From the NCBI RefSeq assembly GCF_900111125.1, contig NZ_FOGE01000005.1, positions 124,001-188,000 on the forward strand: a stretch of 64,000 bases of DNA, read 5' to 3'. Made by a program: the position numbers and the translations under genes. Source of the stretch: Sphingobium sp. YR768 (lineage in GTDB: Bacteria > Pseudomonadota > Alphaproteobacteria > Sphingomonadales > Sphingomonadaceae). Below are positions 19,475 to 28,451 of the stretch, one piece after another (the stretch's first letter is position 1; the number at the start of each line of letters is the position of its first letter). The notes beneath the pieces were generated by a model. The model saw only the letters and a program-made list of their open reading frames with translations, was not told where the DNA came from and did no database searches.

Positions 19475-19789
19475 ATGAGCTTCTTCATTTATCATCGATA
19501 TGGTGTTTGCGAGCGTGATCCTTCGCCCTCTATCTTTTCCGCTCTGTTAGATGAACTTAAGGAGCGGTTGGACGATGAGGAGCATGTTTTCGTTTCCGTA
19601 ATCCATGAAAGCGAATGGGGATTGGGCATTTCGCGCGGCTATTATGTCACGTTCGAGAATGTCGAACTGGATGATGAGCCTCGACATATGCGCGGTGTGT
19701 CGCGCGACGAGACTTTAGAAATGATGCAACGTTTATCGGATGGCGATCTTGCCGCATTGGAAAGCAAGCCGTGGCAGCCGGGTTATTGA
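19475..19789 (+). CDS. hypothetical acidic 104-aa protein
   Basis: A small soluble acidic protein (many E and D, e.g. LKERLDDEEHVFVSV). I see no known motif. Its DNA is clearly lower in GC and richer in A/T-ending codons than the genes on both sides, so it may be a recent arrival. No convincing Shine-Dalgarno site is seen. It lies alone between a palindromic element and alaS. Confidence 0.6.
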   Translation: MSFFIYHRYGVCERDPSPSIFSALLDELKERLDDEEHVFVSVIHESEWGLGISRGYYVTFENVELDDEPRHMRGVSRDETLEMMQRLSDGDLAALESKPWQPGY

Positions 19790-19888
19790 GCGATCTGTAG
19801 CTGCCAGCCTGCACTGGCATGACAGGATGTGACACCACGACCAAATCCCCCGCTTGTGCGGCGGGCCGCTTCCCACTAAATCGCCCCC

Positions 19889-22552
19889 ATGACCTCGACC
19901 AACGACATTCGCCGCTCCTTCCTCGACTATTTCGGGGCCAACGGCCACACCATCGTTCCGTCCGCGCCGCTGGTGCCGCACAACGACCCGACGCTGATGT
20001 TCGTGAACGCCGGCATGGTGCCGTTCAAGAATGTCTTCACAGGTCTGGAAACGCGCCCCTACAAGACCGCGACGTCGAGCCAGAAGTCGGTCCGCGCCGG
20101 CGGCAAGCATAATGACCTCGACAATGTCGGCTATACCGCGCGCCACCATACTTTCTTCGAAATGCTGGGGAATTTCAGCTTCGGCGATTATTTCAAGGAA
20201 CAGGCGATCCATCATGCCTGGACCCTGCTGACGAAGGAATGGGGTCTGCCCGCCGAAAAGCTGACCGCGACCGTCTACCACACGGACGATGAGGCGTTCG
20301 ACCTGTGGAAGAAGATTGCGGGCCTGCCCGACCACAAGATCATCCGCATTCCGACCAAGGATAATTTCTGGGCGATGGGTGACAGCGGACCGTGCGGTCC
20401 CTGCTCGGAAATCTTCTACGACCATGGCGACCACATCTGGGGTGGCCCTCCCGGTTCGCCGGAGGAAGATGGCGACCGCTTCGTCGAAATCTGGAACCTC
20501 GTCTTCATGCAATATGAGCAGGAAGCCAACGAGATCGTTTCGGAACTGCCCAGGCCGTCGATCGACACCGGCATGGGGCTGGAACGCATCGCGGCGGTGA
20601 TGCAGGGCGTCCATAATAATTATGACACGGACACGTTCAAGGCGCTGATCGCGGATTCTGCCGCGCTGACGAAGACGGCGAGTGATGGCGAGTTTCAGGC
20701 GAGCCACCGCGTCATCGCCGATCATCTGCGCTCGACCAGCTTCCTGATCGCCGACGGCGTACTGCCCGCCAATGAAGGCCGCGGCTATGTGCTGCGCCGG
20801 ATCATGCGCCGGGCCATGCGCCACGCCCATATCATCGGCGCGAAAGACCCGCTGATGTATCGTCTGGTGTCGAGCCTGGTGTCGGAAATGGGCGGCGCCT
20901 ATCCCGAACTGGTCCGCGCCCAGCCGCTGATCGAGGAAACCCTGCTGCGGGAGGAAACCCGGTTCCGCAAGACGCTGGAAAATGGTCTCAAGCTGCTGGA
21001 TGATGCGACCGCTGGCCTTGGCGAAGGCGCGGCCCTGCCGGGTGACATAGCGTTCAAGCTCCACGACACCTATGGCTTCCCCTATGATCTGACCGAAGAT
21101 GCGCTGCGCACGCAGGGGCTTTTGGTCGACCGGGCTGGTTTCGACGCCGCCATGGCGGAGCAGAAGGCCGCCGCGCGCGCCGCGTGGAAGGGGTCAGGCG
21201 AAAAGGCGTCGGACGACATCTGGTACGACATCGCCGAAACTCTCGGCAGCACCGAATTCATCGGCTACGCCTCGACCAAGGGCGAGGGCGAAGTGCTGGC
21301 CATCATCAAGGACGGCGCGCGCGTCGATAGCGCCAGCGTCGGCGATACCGTCGCGATCATCACCAACCAGACGCCTTTCTACGGCGAAAGCGGCGGCCAG
21401 AATGGCGATGCGGGCACGATCACCTCGCTCGGCGGCCTGACGGCGCAAGTCGCGGACACCTCCAAGCCGCTCGGCCGTCTCCACGCGCATCAGGCGACGA
21501 TCAGTGCAGGCAGCGTCAAGGTGGGTGACACCGTCAACCTCGTCGTCGATGTCGAGCGCCGCGACCGCATCCGCGCCAACCATAGCGCCACGCACCTGCT
21601 GCACGCTGCGCTCCGCAAGGAACTGGGCGCGCATGTCACGCAGAAGGGCAGCATGGTTGCAGCAGAGCGCCTGCGCTTCGACTTCAGCCATCCCGAAGCG
21701 TTGAGCCACGCCCAGATCGCGAAGATCGAAGCCGATGTGAACGCGCAGATCCGCCATAATGAGGAGGTCACGACCCGCCTCATGACCCCGGATGATGCCA
21801 TCGCGGCCGGCGCCATGGCGCTGTTCGGCGAGAAATATGGCGATGAAGTCCGCGTCCTGTCGATGGGCCTGCCGGGGGAACCGGGCGGCAACAGCTATTC
21901 GGTTGAACTGTGCGGCGGCACCCATGTCCGCGCGACCGGCGATATCGCGCTGTTCAAGATCGTGTCGGAAAGCGCTGTCTCCAGCGGCGTCCGCCGGATC
22001 GAGGCGTTGACTGGCGAAGCCGCGCGCCTGTGGCTGATCGACCGCGACGACAAGCTGCGCCAGACCGCCGCTGCACTCAAGACCTCGCCCGACGACGTGC
22101 CCGCGCGCATCGCCGCGCTGGTGGAGCAGAGCCGCAAGCTGGAGCGGGAACTGGCCGATGCGAAGAAGGCTCTCGCGCTGGGCGGCGGCGGGGCCGCGCA
22201 GGCGGCTGGCCCGGAAAAGATCGGCAGCGTCCACTTCCTTGGCCAGGTGATCGACGGCCTCGACCCCAAGGAACTGCGCGGCATCGTGGACGGCAACAAG
22301 AAGACGCTGGGCAGCGGCATTTCCGCCGTGTTGGCCGTGGTCGAAGGTCGCGCCACCATTGCCGTCGGCGTCACCGATGACCTGACCGGCTCGTTCAGCG
22401 CCGTCGATCTGGTGCGCGCTGGCGTGGAAGCGCTGGGTGGCAAGGGGGGTGGCGGCCGTCCCGACATGGCGCAGGGCGGTGGCCCGGAAGGCGACAAGGC
22501 GCGGGCGGCGATCGACGCGGTCAAGGCCGCGCTGGCGGCAGTACCGGCCTGA
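19889..22552 (+). CDS. alaS: alanyl-tRNA synthetase
   Basis: An 887-aa class II synthetase of full length. The catalytic core has motif 1 ([18 protein letters not shown]), [12 protein letters not shown], motif 2 ([19 protein letters not shown]) and motif 3 ([13 protein letters not shown]). The editing domain has the zinc-site [12 protein letters not shown] and [15 protein letters not shown]. The C-terminal DHHA1 domain ([16 protein letters not shown]) ends the protein. Confidence 0.98.
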   Translation: MTSTNDIRRSFLDYFGANGHTIVPSAPLVPHNDPTLMFVNAGMVPFKNVFTGLETRPYKTATSSQKSVRAGGKHNDLDNVGYTARHHTFFEMLGNFSFGDYFKEQAIHHAWTLLTKEWGLPAEKLTATVYHTDDEAFDLWKKIAGLPDHKIIRIPTKDNFWAMGDSGPCGPCSEIFYDHGDHIWGGPPGSPEEDGDRFVEIWNLVFMQYEQEANEIVSELPRPSIDTGMGLERIAAVMQGVHNNYDTDTFKALIADSAALTKTASDGEFQASHRVIADHLRSTSFLIADGVLPANEGRGYVLRRIMRRAMRHAHIIGAKDPLMYRLVSSLVSEMGGAYPELVRAQPLIEETLLREETRFRKTLENGLKLLDDATAGLGEGAALPGDIAFKLHDTYGFPYDLTEDALRTQGLLVDRAGFDAAMAEQKAAARAAWKGSGEKASDDIWYDIAETLGSTEFIGYASTKGEGEVLAIIKDGARVDSASVGDTVAIITNQTPFYGESGGQNGDAGTITSLGGLTAQVADTSKPLGRLHAHQATISAGSVKVGDTVNLVVDVERRDRIRANHSATHLLHAALRKELGAHVTQKGSMVAAERLRFDFSHPEALSHAQIAKIEADVNAQIRHNEEVTTRLMTPDDAIAAGAMALFGEKYGDEVRVLSMGLPGEPGGNSYSVELCGGTHVRATGDIALFKIVSESAVSSGVRRIEALTGEAARLWLIDRDDKLRQTAAALKTSPDDVPARIAALVEQSRKLERELADAKKALALGGGGAAQAAGPEKIGSVHFLGQVIDGLDPKELRGIVDGNKKTLGSGISAVLAVVEGRATIAVGVTDDLTGSFSAVDLVRAGVEALGGKGGGGRPDMAQGGGPEGDKARAAIDAVKAALAAVPA

Positions 22553-22603
22553 TTAAGCTATAATAGACTGCTTTCGACGGGTCGGGGAGAAGCGCTTGCT
22601 CTA

Positions 22604-22745
22604 GGGCCGATCGACATTCAGATGATGACGGAGCGAAAATGGTGGATTTTCGCGACCCGGAGCGCAGCGTACTAAAAGTACGTGAGCACCGGAAGCGCGG
22701 AAAGCCGCCATTTGCAGCCCGTCAGGGCTGAATGTCGATTGGGCC
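22604..22745. repeat. long palindromic element, family C
   Basis: The outer arms GGGCC-GATCGACATTCAG and CTGAATGTCGATT-GGGCC are near-complementary and enclose further inverted stretches, including GTACTAAAAGTAC at the centre. The whole 142 bp could fold on itself. It has no coding capacity and resembles intergenic elements spread in sphingomonad genomes (recalled, not searched). Confidence 0.65.
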
Positions 22746-22784
22746 TAATACCAAGTTGCATTGACAGGAACCTATAGCCAGTTG

Positions 22785-22847
22785 CTCCCCGGCGAAGGCC
22801 GGGGCCAGTTCCGCGCTCAGAACTGGACCCCGGCGTTCGCCGGGGAA
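22785..22847. repeat. dispersed palindromic element, family A, copy 2
   Basis: CCCCGGCGAAGGCCGGGGCC and its complement, with shared cores GGCGAAGGCC and CTGGACCCCGG identical to the copy at 17306. It sits 40 bp after the family C element. ATACCA at 22748 and TGGTAT at about 22878 flank it, as if it had landed inside another short inverted repeat. Confidence 0.75.
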
Positions 22848-22849
22848 CT

Positions 22850-23675
22850 GCCTTATGGGTCAGCATCATCGCATTCTGGTATAAGTGGCGAGCGCTATTT
22901 CTGGGATCGTGTCGAAGGGAGGTTGAAAGGGCAAGGATGTCCGATGACAGCTTCCGGAATATTATACTCCGTGGTCTGCGTTGGACACAAGGCGCAGAAA
23001 AGCGGTTCGTCCGGAGACCCTGGTGACAATCCGCGGATGAGTGAGCGTTACAGCCTGCTTTCAATCCTGACTGTATCATCTGCGCTACTACGGCAAACGC
23101 GCTATGCATAAAACTGGCTTGCCGGGTATGGGGAAACCAGCGACCGGCGCAACACAAGCTGATCGTTTCAGCATGGCATGAGAGCGATAGACAGACGTTT
23201 GCGGCATGCTGGCACTGGGCCATTCGCTATCATGCAAGGCCAGATGGCCGTGGATGCCGCACTGGCACGCTTGGGCTGTTCGGTCCTCCCGTTGCCCGGG
23301 ACCTCCTCCATCGCCCGTTCCCGGGCCGCTGGTGCCCCTTACAGCGGGTTCGAACTATATGGTGGGCATCTGGTCCCTGCAAAGACGTGCGACGAAGCTG
23401 GAGACGGCGGGCATGCTGACAGCATCGCTGTTCGGGTCGGAGGACGAAGGCAGGTTCAGTTAGCGCGGGAGTTCCAACTTGCTCGCCGCGTCGGGGTTAA
23501 AGGCACTGCCCCCTGAATCACGACGTCGGGGGTTTCCGCATAATGCTGCCAGCACCCTGCGCATTCGGACGTGGGGTGCTGCTACGACGGATAGAAACAG
23601 GCCAGGAAGCAAATCCTGAACGACTTTTGAGGCTGGCCCCGATCGGCGCGAGTCTCTGTCTTTTAAGGGAAAATT
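22850..23675. other. gene-poor stretch, possibly gene debris
   Basis: About 825 bp between the palindromic elements and tRNA-Lys with no ORF I can defend. All reading frames are short and overlapping. Short stretches read like protein (LYHLRYYGKRAMHKTG around 23081-23130; SDDSFRNIILRGLRWTQGAE around 22939-23000), but frames break. It may be decayed coding DNA or simply spacer. Confidence 0.4.
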
Positions 23676-23751
<76 letters not shown>

Positions 23752-23773
23752 ACACCTGGCCTTTGGCAATTCG

Positions 23774-23793
23774 CTTCATCCGGCCTGATGAAG
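23774..23793 (-). other. hairpin between tRNA-Lys and the att repeat
   Basis: Perfect 7-bp inverted repeat CTTCATC/GATGAAG with a 6-nt loop and no T run. It lies between the partial and the complete tRNA-Lys and may be an RNA-processing signal of an originally tandem tRNA transcript. Confidence 0.4.
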
Positions 23794-23796
23794 TAG

Positions 23797-23841
23797 TGGT
23801 GGACGCACTAGGGCTCGAACCTAGGACCCGCTGATTAAGAG
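23797..23841 (-). other. attachment site: 45-bp duplication of the tRNA-Lys 3' part
   Basis: Identical over 45 bp to 23676-23720. It covers the 3' end with CCA, acceptor strand, T arm and variable region, and stops inside the anticodon loop. That block is the usual target of tyrosine recombinases. Because the copy lies on the 5' side of an intact tRNA-Lys, the element must extend to higher coordinates. The simplest history is an element inserted into the first of two tandem tRNA-Lys genes, leaving its 3' fragment here and a complete gene at the far end outside the window. Confidence 0.88.
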
Positions 23842-24401
23842 ACCGCCTTTCTTCTTTGATTTACAAGGATTTTCTTTGTAAACTACCACCGTAAAATGTC
23901 ACTAAACCTCAAACTGCCGAGGCTAACCGTAAACCGACGAGCCATGATCAGAAAAGTTTCTCAAACACTTTCTACATCCATGATCAGGAGGGCGGAATGA
24001 TGTTTTCAAATTATTGTTGGGCTGTAGCGGGAAAGTCCATTTTCATCCGTGGCCATTTCAGGCCAATACTTCAGGCTATGCAATGCCATTCGAAATCGCT
24101 TGCTTTTGGACGGCGTGGTCGAGCCGCTTTTAGGCAAGGGCTGGGACTTTCGCGACTGTCGGCTTTGGAGCACAGCTTCTCGCAGCCAGACATTCCAGAG
24201 GTTTGCTGAAAGGAAAATTCGTGACAGCAATGCATCCCAGCCGAACCATTCTGCCAGCCTGCCGTCGTTTCCGAGTGCTGCCGTTCACGGAAATCAAGCA
24301 TTGGCTTGTATAAAATTAGAGAGTTTGAGTTGGTGCAATGAGTACTTGTCGTGAATAGGCGGAAATCAGTTGTGCTTGCTGCCAGATACAGACCGCAATG
24401 C
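23842..24401. other. att-proximal non-coding end of the mobile element
   Basis: 560 bp of lower-GC DNA without a convincing gene; no integrase is encoded at this end. It holds an inverted repeat TTTACAA-N9-TTGTAAA (23860-23882) and a 10-bp direct repeat CCATGATCAG at 23942 and 23978. Such repeats near an attachment site could be arm sites for the integrase or an excision factor (inference). Confidence 0.5.
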
Positions 24402-25025
24402 CTATTGGACTGACAGAACTTGGAAACGATCCTTGTAGCCCGGCAGGCATGTACATCTGCGCGCGTGTTCAAGGCCGATCACGGAGATCACCTGATCGGC
24501 GTGATCAGGCGCGATGCGCATTCGTCCTCGGTATAACGCATTGTACAGTGCCTCGGTCGCAGCTTGTTCTCCGAGTTTGCTGACGACCGTAGGATGGCGA
24601 ATGAGGTTCAACGACCAGGCAGGCGACTGTTGACTCATTATGGCAAGCGCCCTCGCGCGGCCCTTTCGCTCGTCAATGACGGGAACGAATTCGCGCGACC
24701 GAGCTATTGCGATGGTTGCGGCTTCTCCATCATCCAGCGAGGGCGCTAAGAGGACCAGTTTCGTGAACATCTGATACTCGTCGTCGGTCATCTCGATCTG
24801 TTCGATGAGGCCCAACTTATATGCTTGGGCGAGAAAATCGCGCTCTCCGCTAGATTTGCTACTCTGCCGGTTCAGTTCATCGGACACGATGCCCGGTGTG
24901 GCCAGGCGGAAGGGAAGGGCCGCAAGGACTTCCTTCCCGTGCCCCGAGGCGTGAAGGTTGATTACAACGCTTGTGTCCAGGATGAGCGAGGTGCCATGCG
25001 CGATCCCCGGATCAAAGTTTGCCAT
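24402..25025 (-). CDS. PIN-domain protein (predicted ribonuclease)
   Basis: A 207-aa protein with a PIN-like nuclease fold. The first acidic residue is in SLILDTSVVINLHASG (about residues 13-28), the next in TPGIVSDELNRQ, then LDDGEAATIAIARSR and FVPVIDERKGR. That is the full acidic set of a metal-dependent RNase. The C-terminal 60 residues are extra. Its start overlaps the end of the HTH-ImmA gene by 14 bp, so it is the last gene of a four-gene operon. No antitoxin gene of usual type is next to it; the HTH-ImmA protein may hold that role. Confidence 0.8.
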   Translation of the reverse strand: MANFDPGIAHGTSLILDTSVVINLHASGHGKEVLAALPFRLATPGIVSDELNRQSSKSSGERDFLAQAYKLGLIEQIEMTDDEYQMFTKLVLLAPSLDDGEAATIAIARSREFVPVIDERKGRARALAIMSQQSPAWSLNLIRHPTVVSKLGEQAATEALYNALYRGRMRIAPDHADQVISVIGLEHARRCTCLPGYKDRFQVLSVQ

Positions 25026-26190
25026 CGAGCTCGCTCTCTTCCAGTTCGATCTGGTCGATAATCCCCCGCAACTCCAACCTGTCGATGCGCAGGAGATCCG
25101 CCAGTTGCCCTTCCGACATGAGATCGCGTTTCCACGCAGCGTGGGCCATAAGGCTCAAGCGATGGGACACTTGGCGCTGCGCATCGGTCTTCGCCGGGTC
25201 GGGGCGGGCCCCTACATCTCCTAAGACGTCCCGGACATGCTCCTCGGTAATGCCCCCGTTGTCCTGAAACCAGCCCCAGGTTCCCTTATTTGCGAGGCCG
25301 AGATCCTCGAGCCGGAGAACACATGCCTGTCGGGAAATATTGTATTCCTGAGCAAGAAGGACAATCAGTCGGCGCGTGACCTTGCCCGTAATCTCCTTTA
25401 GGCGGCGAAAGCTCTCTGCAAAGCTCTCGGTTGGAGCGACAAATGCGCGGCCGAAGGCGTTGGCGTACCGCTCTTCGCGGGAGAGAAAGCGTTCATTTTC
25501 CTCAAGAACCTCCGGATTGCGGCGCGTACCGATGAAGTGTCCGAGCTCATGGGCGGCCGATTGGATACGCCGTGGAAGGGGATGACTGGCGTTCAGGAAG
25601 ATGCACGCCCCCACATCCTCGTCGTACGTGAACAGACCGGCGATCTTCGACGAGGGAGACAGGCAGCGCTGATAGAGCCGTATCCCGAGGCCCAGTTCGA
25701 TGATCGAGAAAATGTCTGCGATCGGTCCCGGCCCCAGCCCGAGCCACTTGCGTAGTTCCTCTGCGTGCCGTTCTGCGAGTTCGACGACATCGCCTTGATC
25801 AATGCCCCGTTCCGGTGGGTAATTCGTTTTCCTTCGGATCCCGAGGACATTCTCGATTTCGATATCGGCCTTTATAAGGTCGTTCAGCACTCCAATGGCT
25901 TCGAGGGTATGTTCGTCTTCGGATTCCCGCAGCCTGCGGAAGCGGGGTATGAGGTTGGTATGGACAGCTTCACGGCGCAGCAGCGCATTGACGGACATGC
26001 CATAGAGTTGCGCGAGCTTCTGGATCTCTTGAATTCTAACTTTTCGAACGCCCTGTTCAATCGATACAAGCGTGGGCCTCGACGTGCCGATAGCCTCGGC
26101 CGCACGTTCCTGCTTCACTCCGGCAGTCTCGCGGGCGAGCCGGAGCCGCCGACCAAGTTCCTGTGCGCTGATTTCGACCAGGTCAGTCAT
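25012..26190 (-). CDS. HTH-ImmA/IrrE metallopeptidase regulator
   Basis: A 392-aa protein. An XRE-type helix-turn-helix (LGRRLRLARETAGVKQERAA, then SRPTLVSIEQG) covers about residues 8-70. An ImmA/IrrE-type zinc peptidase has HELGHFIGTRR at about 213-223. The C-terminal 100 residues hold a predicted second helical domain. ImmA/IrrE proteins cleave repressors in response to stress or mobile-element signals; fusions with HTH are typical of toxin-antitoxin and phage-defence loci. It overlaps the QueC-like gene by 8 bp. It could repress the promoter at 28141-28190 and release it by proteolysis (inference). Confidence 0.87.
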   Translation of the reverse strand: MTDLVEISAQELGRRLRLARETAGVKQERAAEAIGTSRPTLVSIEQGVRKVRIQEIQKLAQLYGMSVNALLRREAVHTNLIPRFRRLRESEDEHTLEAIGVLNDLIKADIEIENVLGIRRKTNYPPERGIDQGDVVELAERHAEELRKWLGLGPGPIADIFSIIELGLGIRLYQRCLSPSSKIAGLFTYDEDVGACIFLNASHPLPRRIQSAAHELGHFIGTRRNPEVLEENERFLSREERYANAFGRAFVAPTESFAESFRRLKEITGKVTRRLIVLLAQEYNISRQACVLRLEDLGLANKGTWGWFQDNGGITEEHVRDVLGDVGARPDPAKTDAQRQVSHRLSLMAHAAWKRDLMSEGQLADLLRIDRLELRGIIDQIELEESELDGKL

Positions 26191-27571
26191 GGATGCCTCC
26201 CAACCACTTTAGAAGGAAGCTTTGCTCGCCTCGGGAAGCGAGGAATGCGGCCCATTCGTCGGCATGCTGCTTTAATAATAGTCTCAAATTTTTGTTCGTT
26301 TCGTTGTTCGTTGCGCCCAGAGCGGTCGCCACTTCCGCTACGTGGACGCGAATTTTCCCGTCGTCCCAAACGGCCATTTCTGCCAGATCCTGGAAGTGGC
26401 GAACGCTGGCGGTCCCGTATTCAATCATGATCTCCCGGTCCACCTCGCTCGCTATGGTCGCTAAGGCTTCTGCGGCAGAAGGGGTGCCGAGATCGGAAAT
26501 GACGTAGGCACCGTCGTGTTCGGTTATGCCGGCTGCGTGCAGACTCATACGGCGAAGCAGGCAGGCCGCGCACAGGCCGCACTGCTTGCGACCGCCGACA
26601 TTGACGATGCTCCGTTGTTGCCAGCAGGAACGGGTGCTTCTGAGATGACCATCCTCTCGCGAGGGAAGTGCCAGAAAAGCTTTGAGGGTCTGAGCCTTGG
26701 TGGACCACAGGCGAGGCTGCTCAAATCGGACTCCGCTACCCAGCGAAAGATCTAGAAATTTTTCCATCAATCGAAAGAAAACGGGATGATTGCGATAGTC
26801 GCGGTAGACGCCGTAGGGAGGCAGAAATGCCGGGCCAAGTGCGCCCTGTCCGCTTTCGGGAACGACCACCCGTTCGATTCTGGCTAGATGGGCAGCGATC
26901 GCCGTGATCGCCGCGAATTGGAAACCACGCGAGCGAAAACTGCTTTCCCGGCCACGGCTACCGCGGACCTTAAATGGAATCCTGTCGAAATGACTATCTC
27001 CATCGGCCCTGCGCTGACGGTTGCCCGACACACGGATGCACAGCACTTTTTCGGCGGGGCCGCACAACGAGGCGACGGCGCGAGAATCTAGTCCGTCGCT
27101 ATAGGCGATAGCGAATTTCCACCGCTCGTCGAATACGAGCGGGCGCTGCCTACTGCCTATTGGGGCATGGGACTTCGCCTCGCGAAAATGGAAGTGCCAT
27201 CTATCTCCGGTCAGCTTTGAAAGCGTGGCCTTGAGTGCCTCCTGGACATCGCCGCGGTTCCAGCGCTTCAGATCGATCACCGGTATCGAGAGTTCGAGTG
27301 ACCGCTTCCAGGTTTGTGGCCGCTTCCATCGCCTGTCCGCCAGTTCAATCGCGGCGCAGATTACAAGGAGGTCATAGTGGCAAGGCTCGAACCCTTTGAC
27401 ATTGTAGCGATCGAGGCCGGATGGATCGAAAACGATTTCAGTTCCGATTTCCGCGACAATTGTGCCGATCGGCTGCTGATTGATCGCAGCTTCGCCGTGC
27501 TCAGCCACAAAGAGTCGTTTGTTCATCGTGGCAGGGCCGCGGCGGGAGCGATTTTCAGAAGTCTGGACCAT
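26183..27571 (-). CDS. QueC-like (7-cyano-7-deazaguanine synthase family) protein
   Basis: About 462 aa. The ATP-pyrophosphatase loop is AIAYSDGLDSRA at about residue 160, and the zinc-binding cysteines are in RKQCGLCAACLLRRMS at about 325-340, both as in QueC. It is twice as long as housekeeping QueC, with an N-terminal extension of about 150 residues and a C-terminal helical part. That architecture is known from QatC of the Qat phage-defence system and from the QueC-like protein of type IV CBASS. None of the Qat partners (ATPase QatA, TatD nuclease QatD) is here. The ATG at 27571 is chosen for an AGGTGG site 9 bp upstream and a 17-bp overlap with the gene before; 27526 is an alternative. 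Confidence 0.82.
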   Translation of the reverse strand: MVQTSENRSRRGPATMNKRLFVAEHGEAAINQQPIGTIVAEIGTEIVFDPSGLDRYNVKGFEPCHYDLLVICAAIELADRRWKRPQTWKRSLELSIPVIDLKRWNRGDVQEALKATLSKLTGDRWHFHFREAKSHAPIGSRQRPLVFDERWKFAIAYSDGLDSRAVASLCGPAEKVLCIRVSGNRQRRADGDSHFDRIPFKVRGSRGRESSFRSRGFQFAAITAIAAHLARIERVVVPESGQGALGPAFLPPYGVYRDYRNHPVFFRLMEKFLDLSLGSGVRFEQPRLWSTKAQTLKAFLALPSREDGHLRSTRSCWQQRSIVNVGGRKQCGLCAACLLRRMSLHAAGITEHDGAYVISDLGTPSAAEALATIASEVDREIMIEYGTASVRHFQDLAEMAVWDDGKIRVHVAEVATALGATNNETNKNLRLLLKQHADEWAAFLASRGEQSFLLKWLGGIHD

Positions 27572-28130
27572 CGTCCGTGCCCACCTTTTTCTTAAGGCCC
27601 ACTGCAAAAGCACGCCGATCGCCCATTTCCAGAGCATTTGCGATCTTAGCCGCGTCGATCGCGGCAAAGGTGTCGCGATTTCGTGCGCGCGCCGTTGGAT
27701 ATTCGGCCGCTTTCATGTCACCGAGTTCGCGCGATTCGATGCAGTGCACGTCCAACCGGTTCTTTGAACTCGAGATCAAATCCTCAGCTATGTCGACCAG
27801 AGCATTATCTAGGGCCATCGCGAGGGGAGCCTGGCTATGCAGATTGGCCATCAGATTTCTTGCAAGCTCGTCGGCCAGGCAACCGCCATCGTGCTGTTCG
27901 ATAATGCGCTGGATCGAGCCCAGAGGATCGAAATCCAGCTGCAGCCGATTATCGTACTCCCTGAGCGCCGCGACCAGCATTGCGATTTCGCCGATATCCG
28001 CATTCGCGAGCATGGCATCCCCCGCTCGAGCTACACGTTCATCTAAGCTTTTTGCATCGTTGACTAAGTCTTCCCCATAGCGCTTCCATCTGGCGTTCAA
28101 GGGCATGTTTCGGAATGGCCCATCGGTCAT
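27555..28130 (-). CDS. 191-aa protein, first gene of the QueC-like operon
   Basis: Soluble, helical and acidic, with no motif I recognise. The ends are distinctive: MTDGPFRNMPLNARWKRYGE at the start and KKKVGTDDGPDF at the end. A very strong Shine-Dalgarno (GGAGGT) 5 bp before the ATG suggests it is the most highly made protein of the operon. By position it corresponds to the small partner protein next to QueC-like enzymes in defence systems (QatB in Qat), where the QueC-like enzyme may act on the partner; whether it is related to QatB is not known to me. Confidence 0.75.
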   Translation of the reverse strand: MTDGPFRNMPLNARWKRYGEDLVNDAKSLDERVARAGDAMLANADIGEIAMLVAALREYDNRLQLDFDPLGSIQRIIEQHDGGCLADELARNLMANLHSQAPLAMALDNALVDIAEDLISSSKNRLDVHCIESRELGDMKAAEYPTARARNRDTFAAIDAAKIANALEMGDRRAFAVGLKKKVGTDDGPDF

Positions 28131-28140
28131 GTCCCACCTC

Positions 28141-28190
28141 CAATGTCAGGAATATTGTAATAAATTCCGACAATGTCAACTTATGTACAT
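28141..28190 (-). promoter_or_regulatory. promoter and operator-like repeats of the QueC-like operon
   Basis: On the minus strand TTGACA (28174-28179), a 17-bp spacer and AATATT (28151-28156). Direct repeats CAATGTCA at 28141-28148 and 28171-28178 start 30 bp apart, three helical turns, and bracket the -10/-35 region. A palindrome GGAAT-N10-ATTCC lies across the spacer, and ATGTACAT lies just upstream. This is a good setting for repression by the operon's HTH protein. Confidence 0.65.
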
Positions 28191-28451
28191 ATAAACCTGA
28201 CGCGATCAGCACGAATATCATTCAAGTTATTGAAAATATTTACTATTAAATTTCTTCAATTTGCGGGTGAGCGATGCTGAGGGGGAATGAGACGTCCGGT
28301 TCTACCGTCGAGGCTCGTGGTCCGTGGGTCGGTGCATTATCATTTGTGTTAGCCCTTACCGACGACGGCCATTCTGCTATGGATCGTTGTCTAGCGATTC
28401 AATTGCCGTTGGTCGCGACCTACTGGAAGTCGATCTCGAAGGAGTATACCA

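Noticed and set aside
23178..23516. 112-aa open frame in the gene-poor stretch
   Set aside because: No family pattern, overlapping alternative frames of similar length, and no ribosome site.
23797..23841. second tRNA-Lys gene
   Set aside because: Only the 3' part is present; the D arm, 5' acceptor strand and half of the anticodon arm are missing, so it is an att scar.
26183..27571. housekeeping queuosine-synthesis QueC
   Set aside because: Twice the length, no queD/queE/folE nearby, and located in a defence-like operon in a mobile element.
24402..28130. complete Qat (QatABCD) defence system
   Set aside because: Only the QueC-like enzyme fits; no ATPase QatA or TatD nuclease QatD is encoded.
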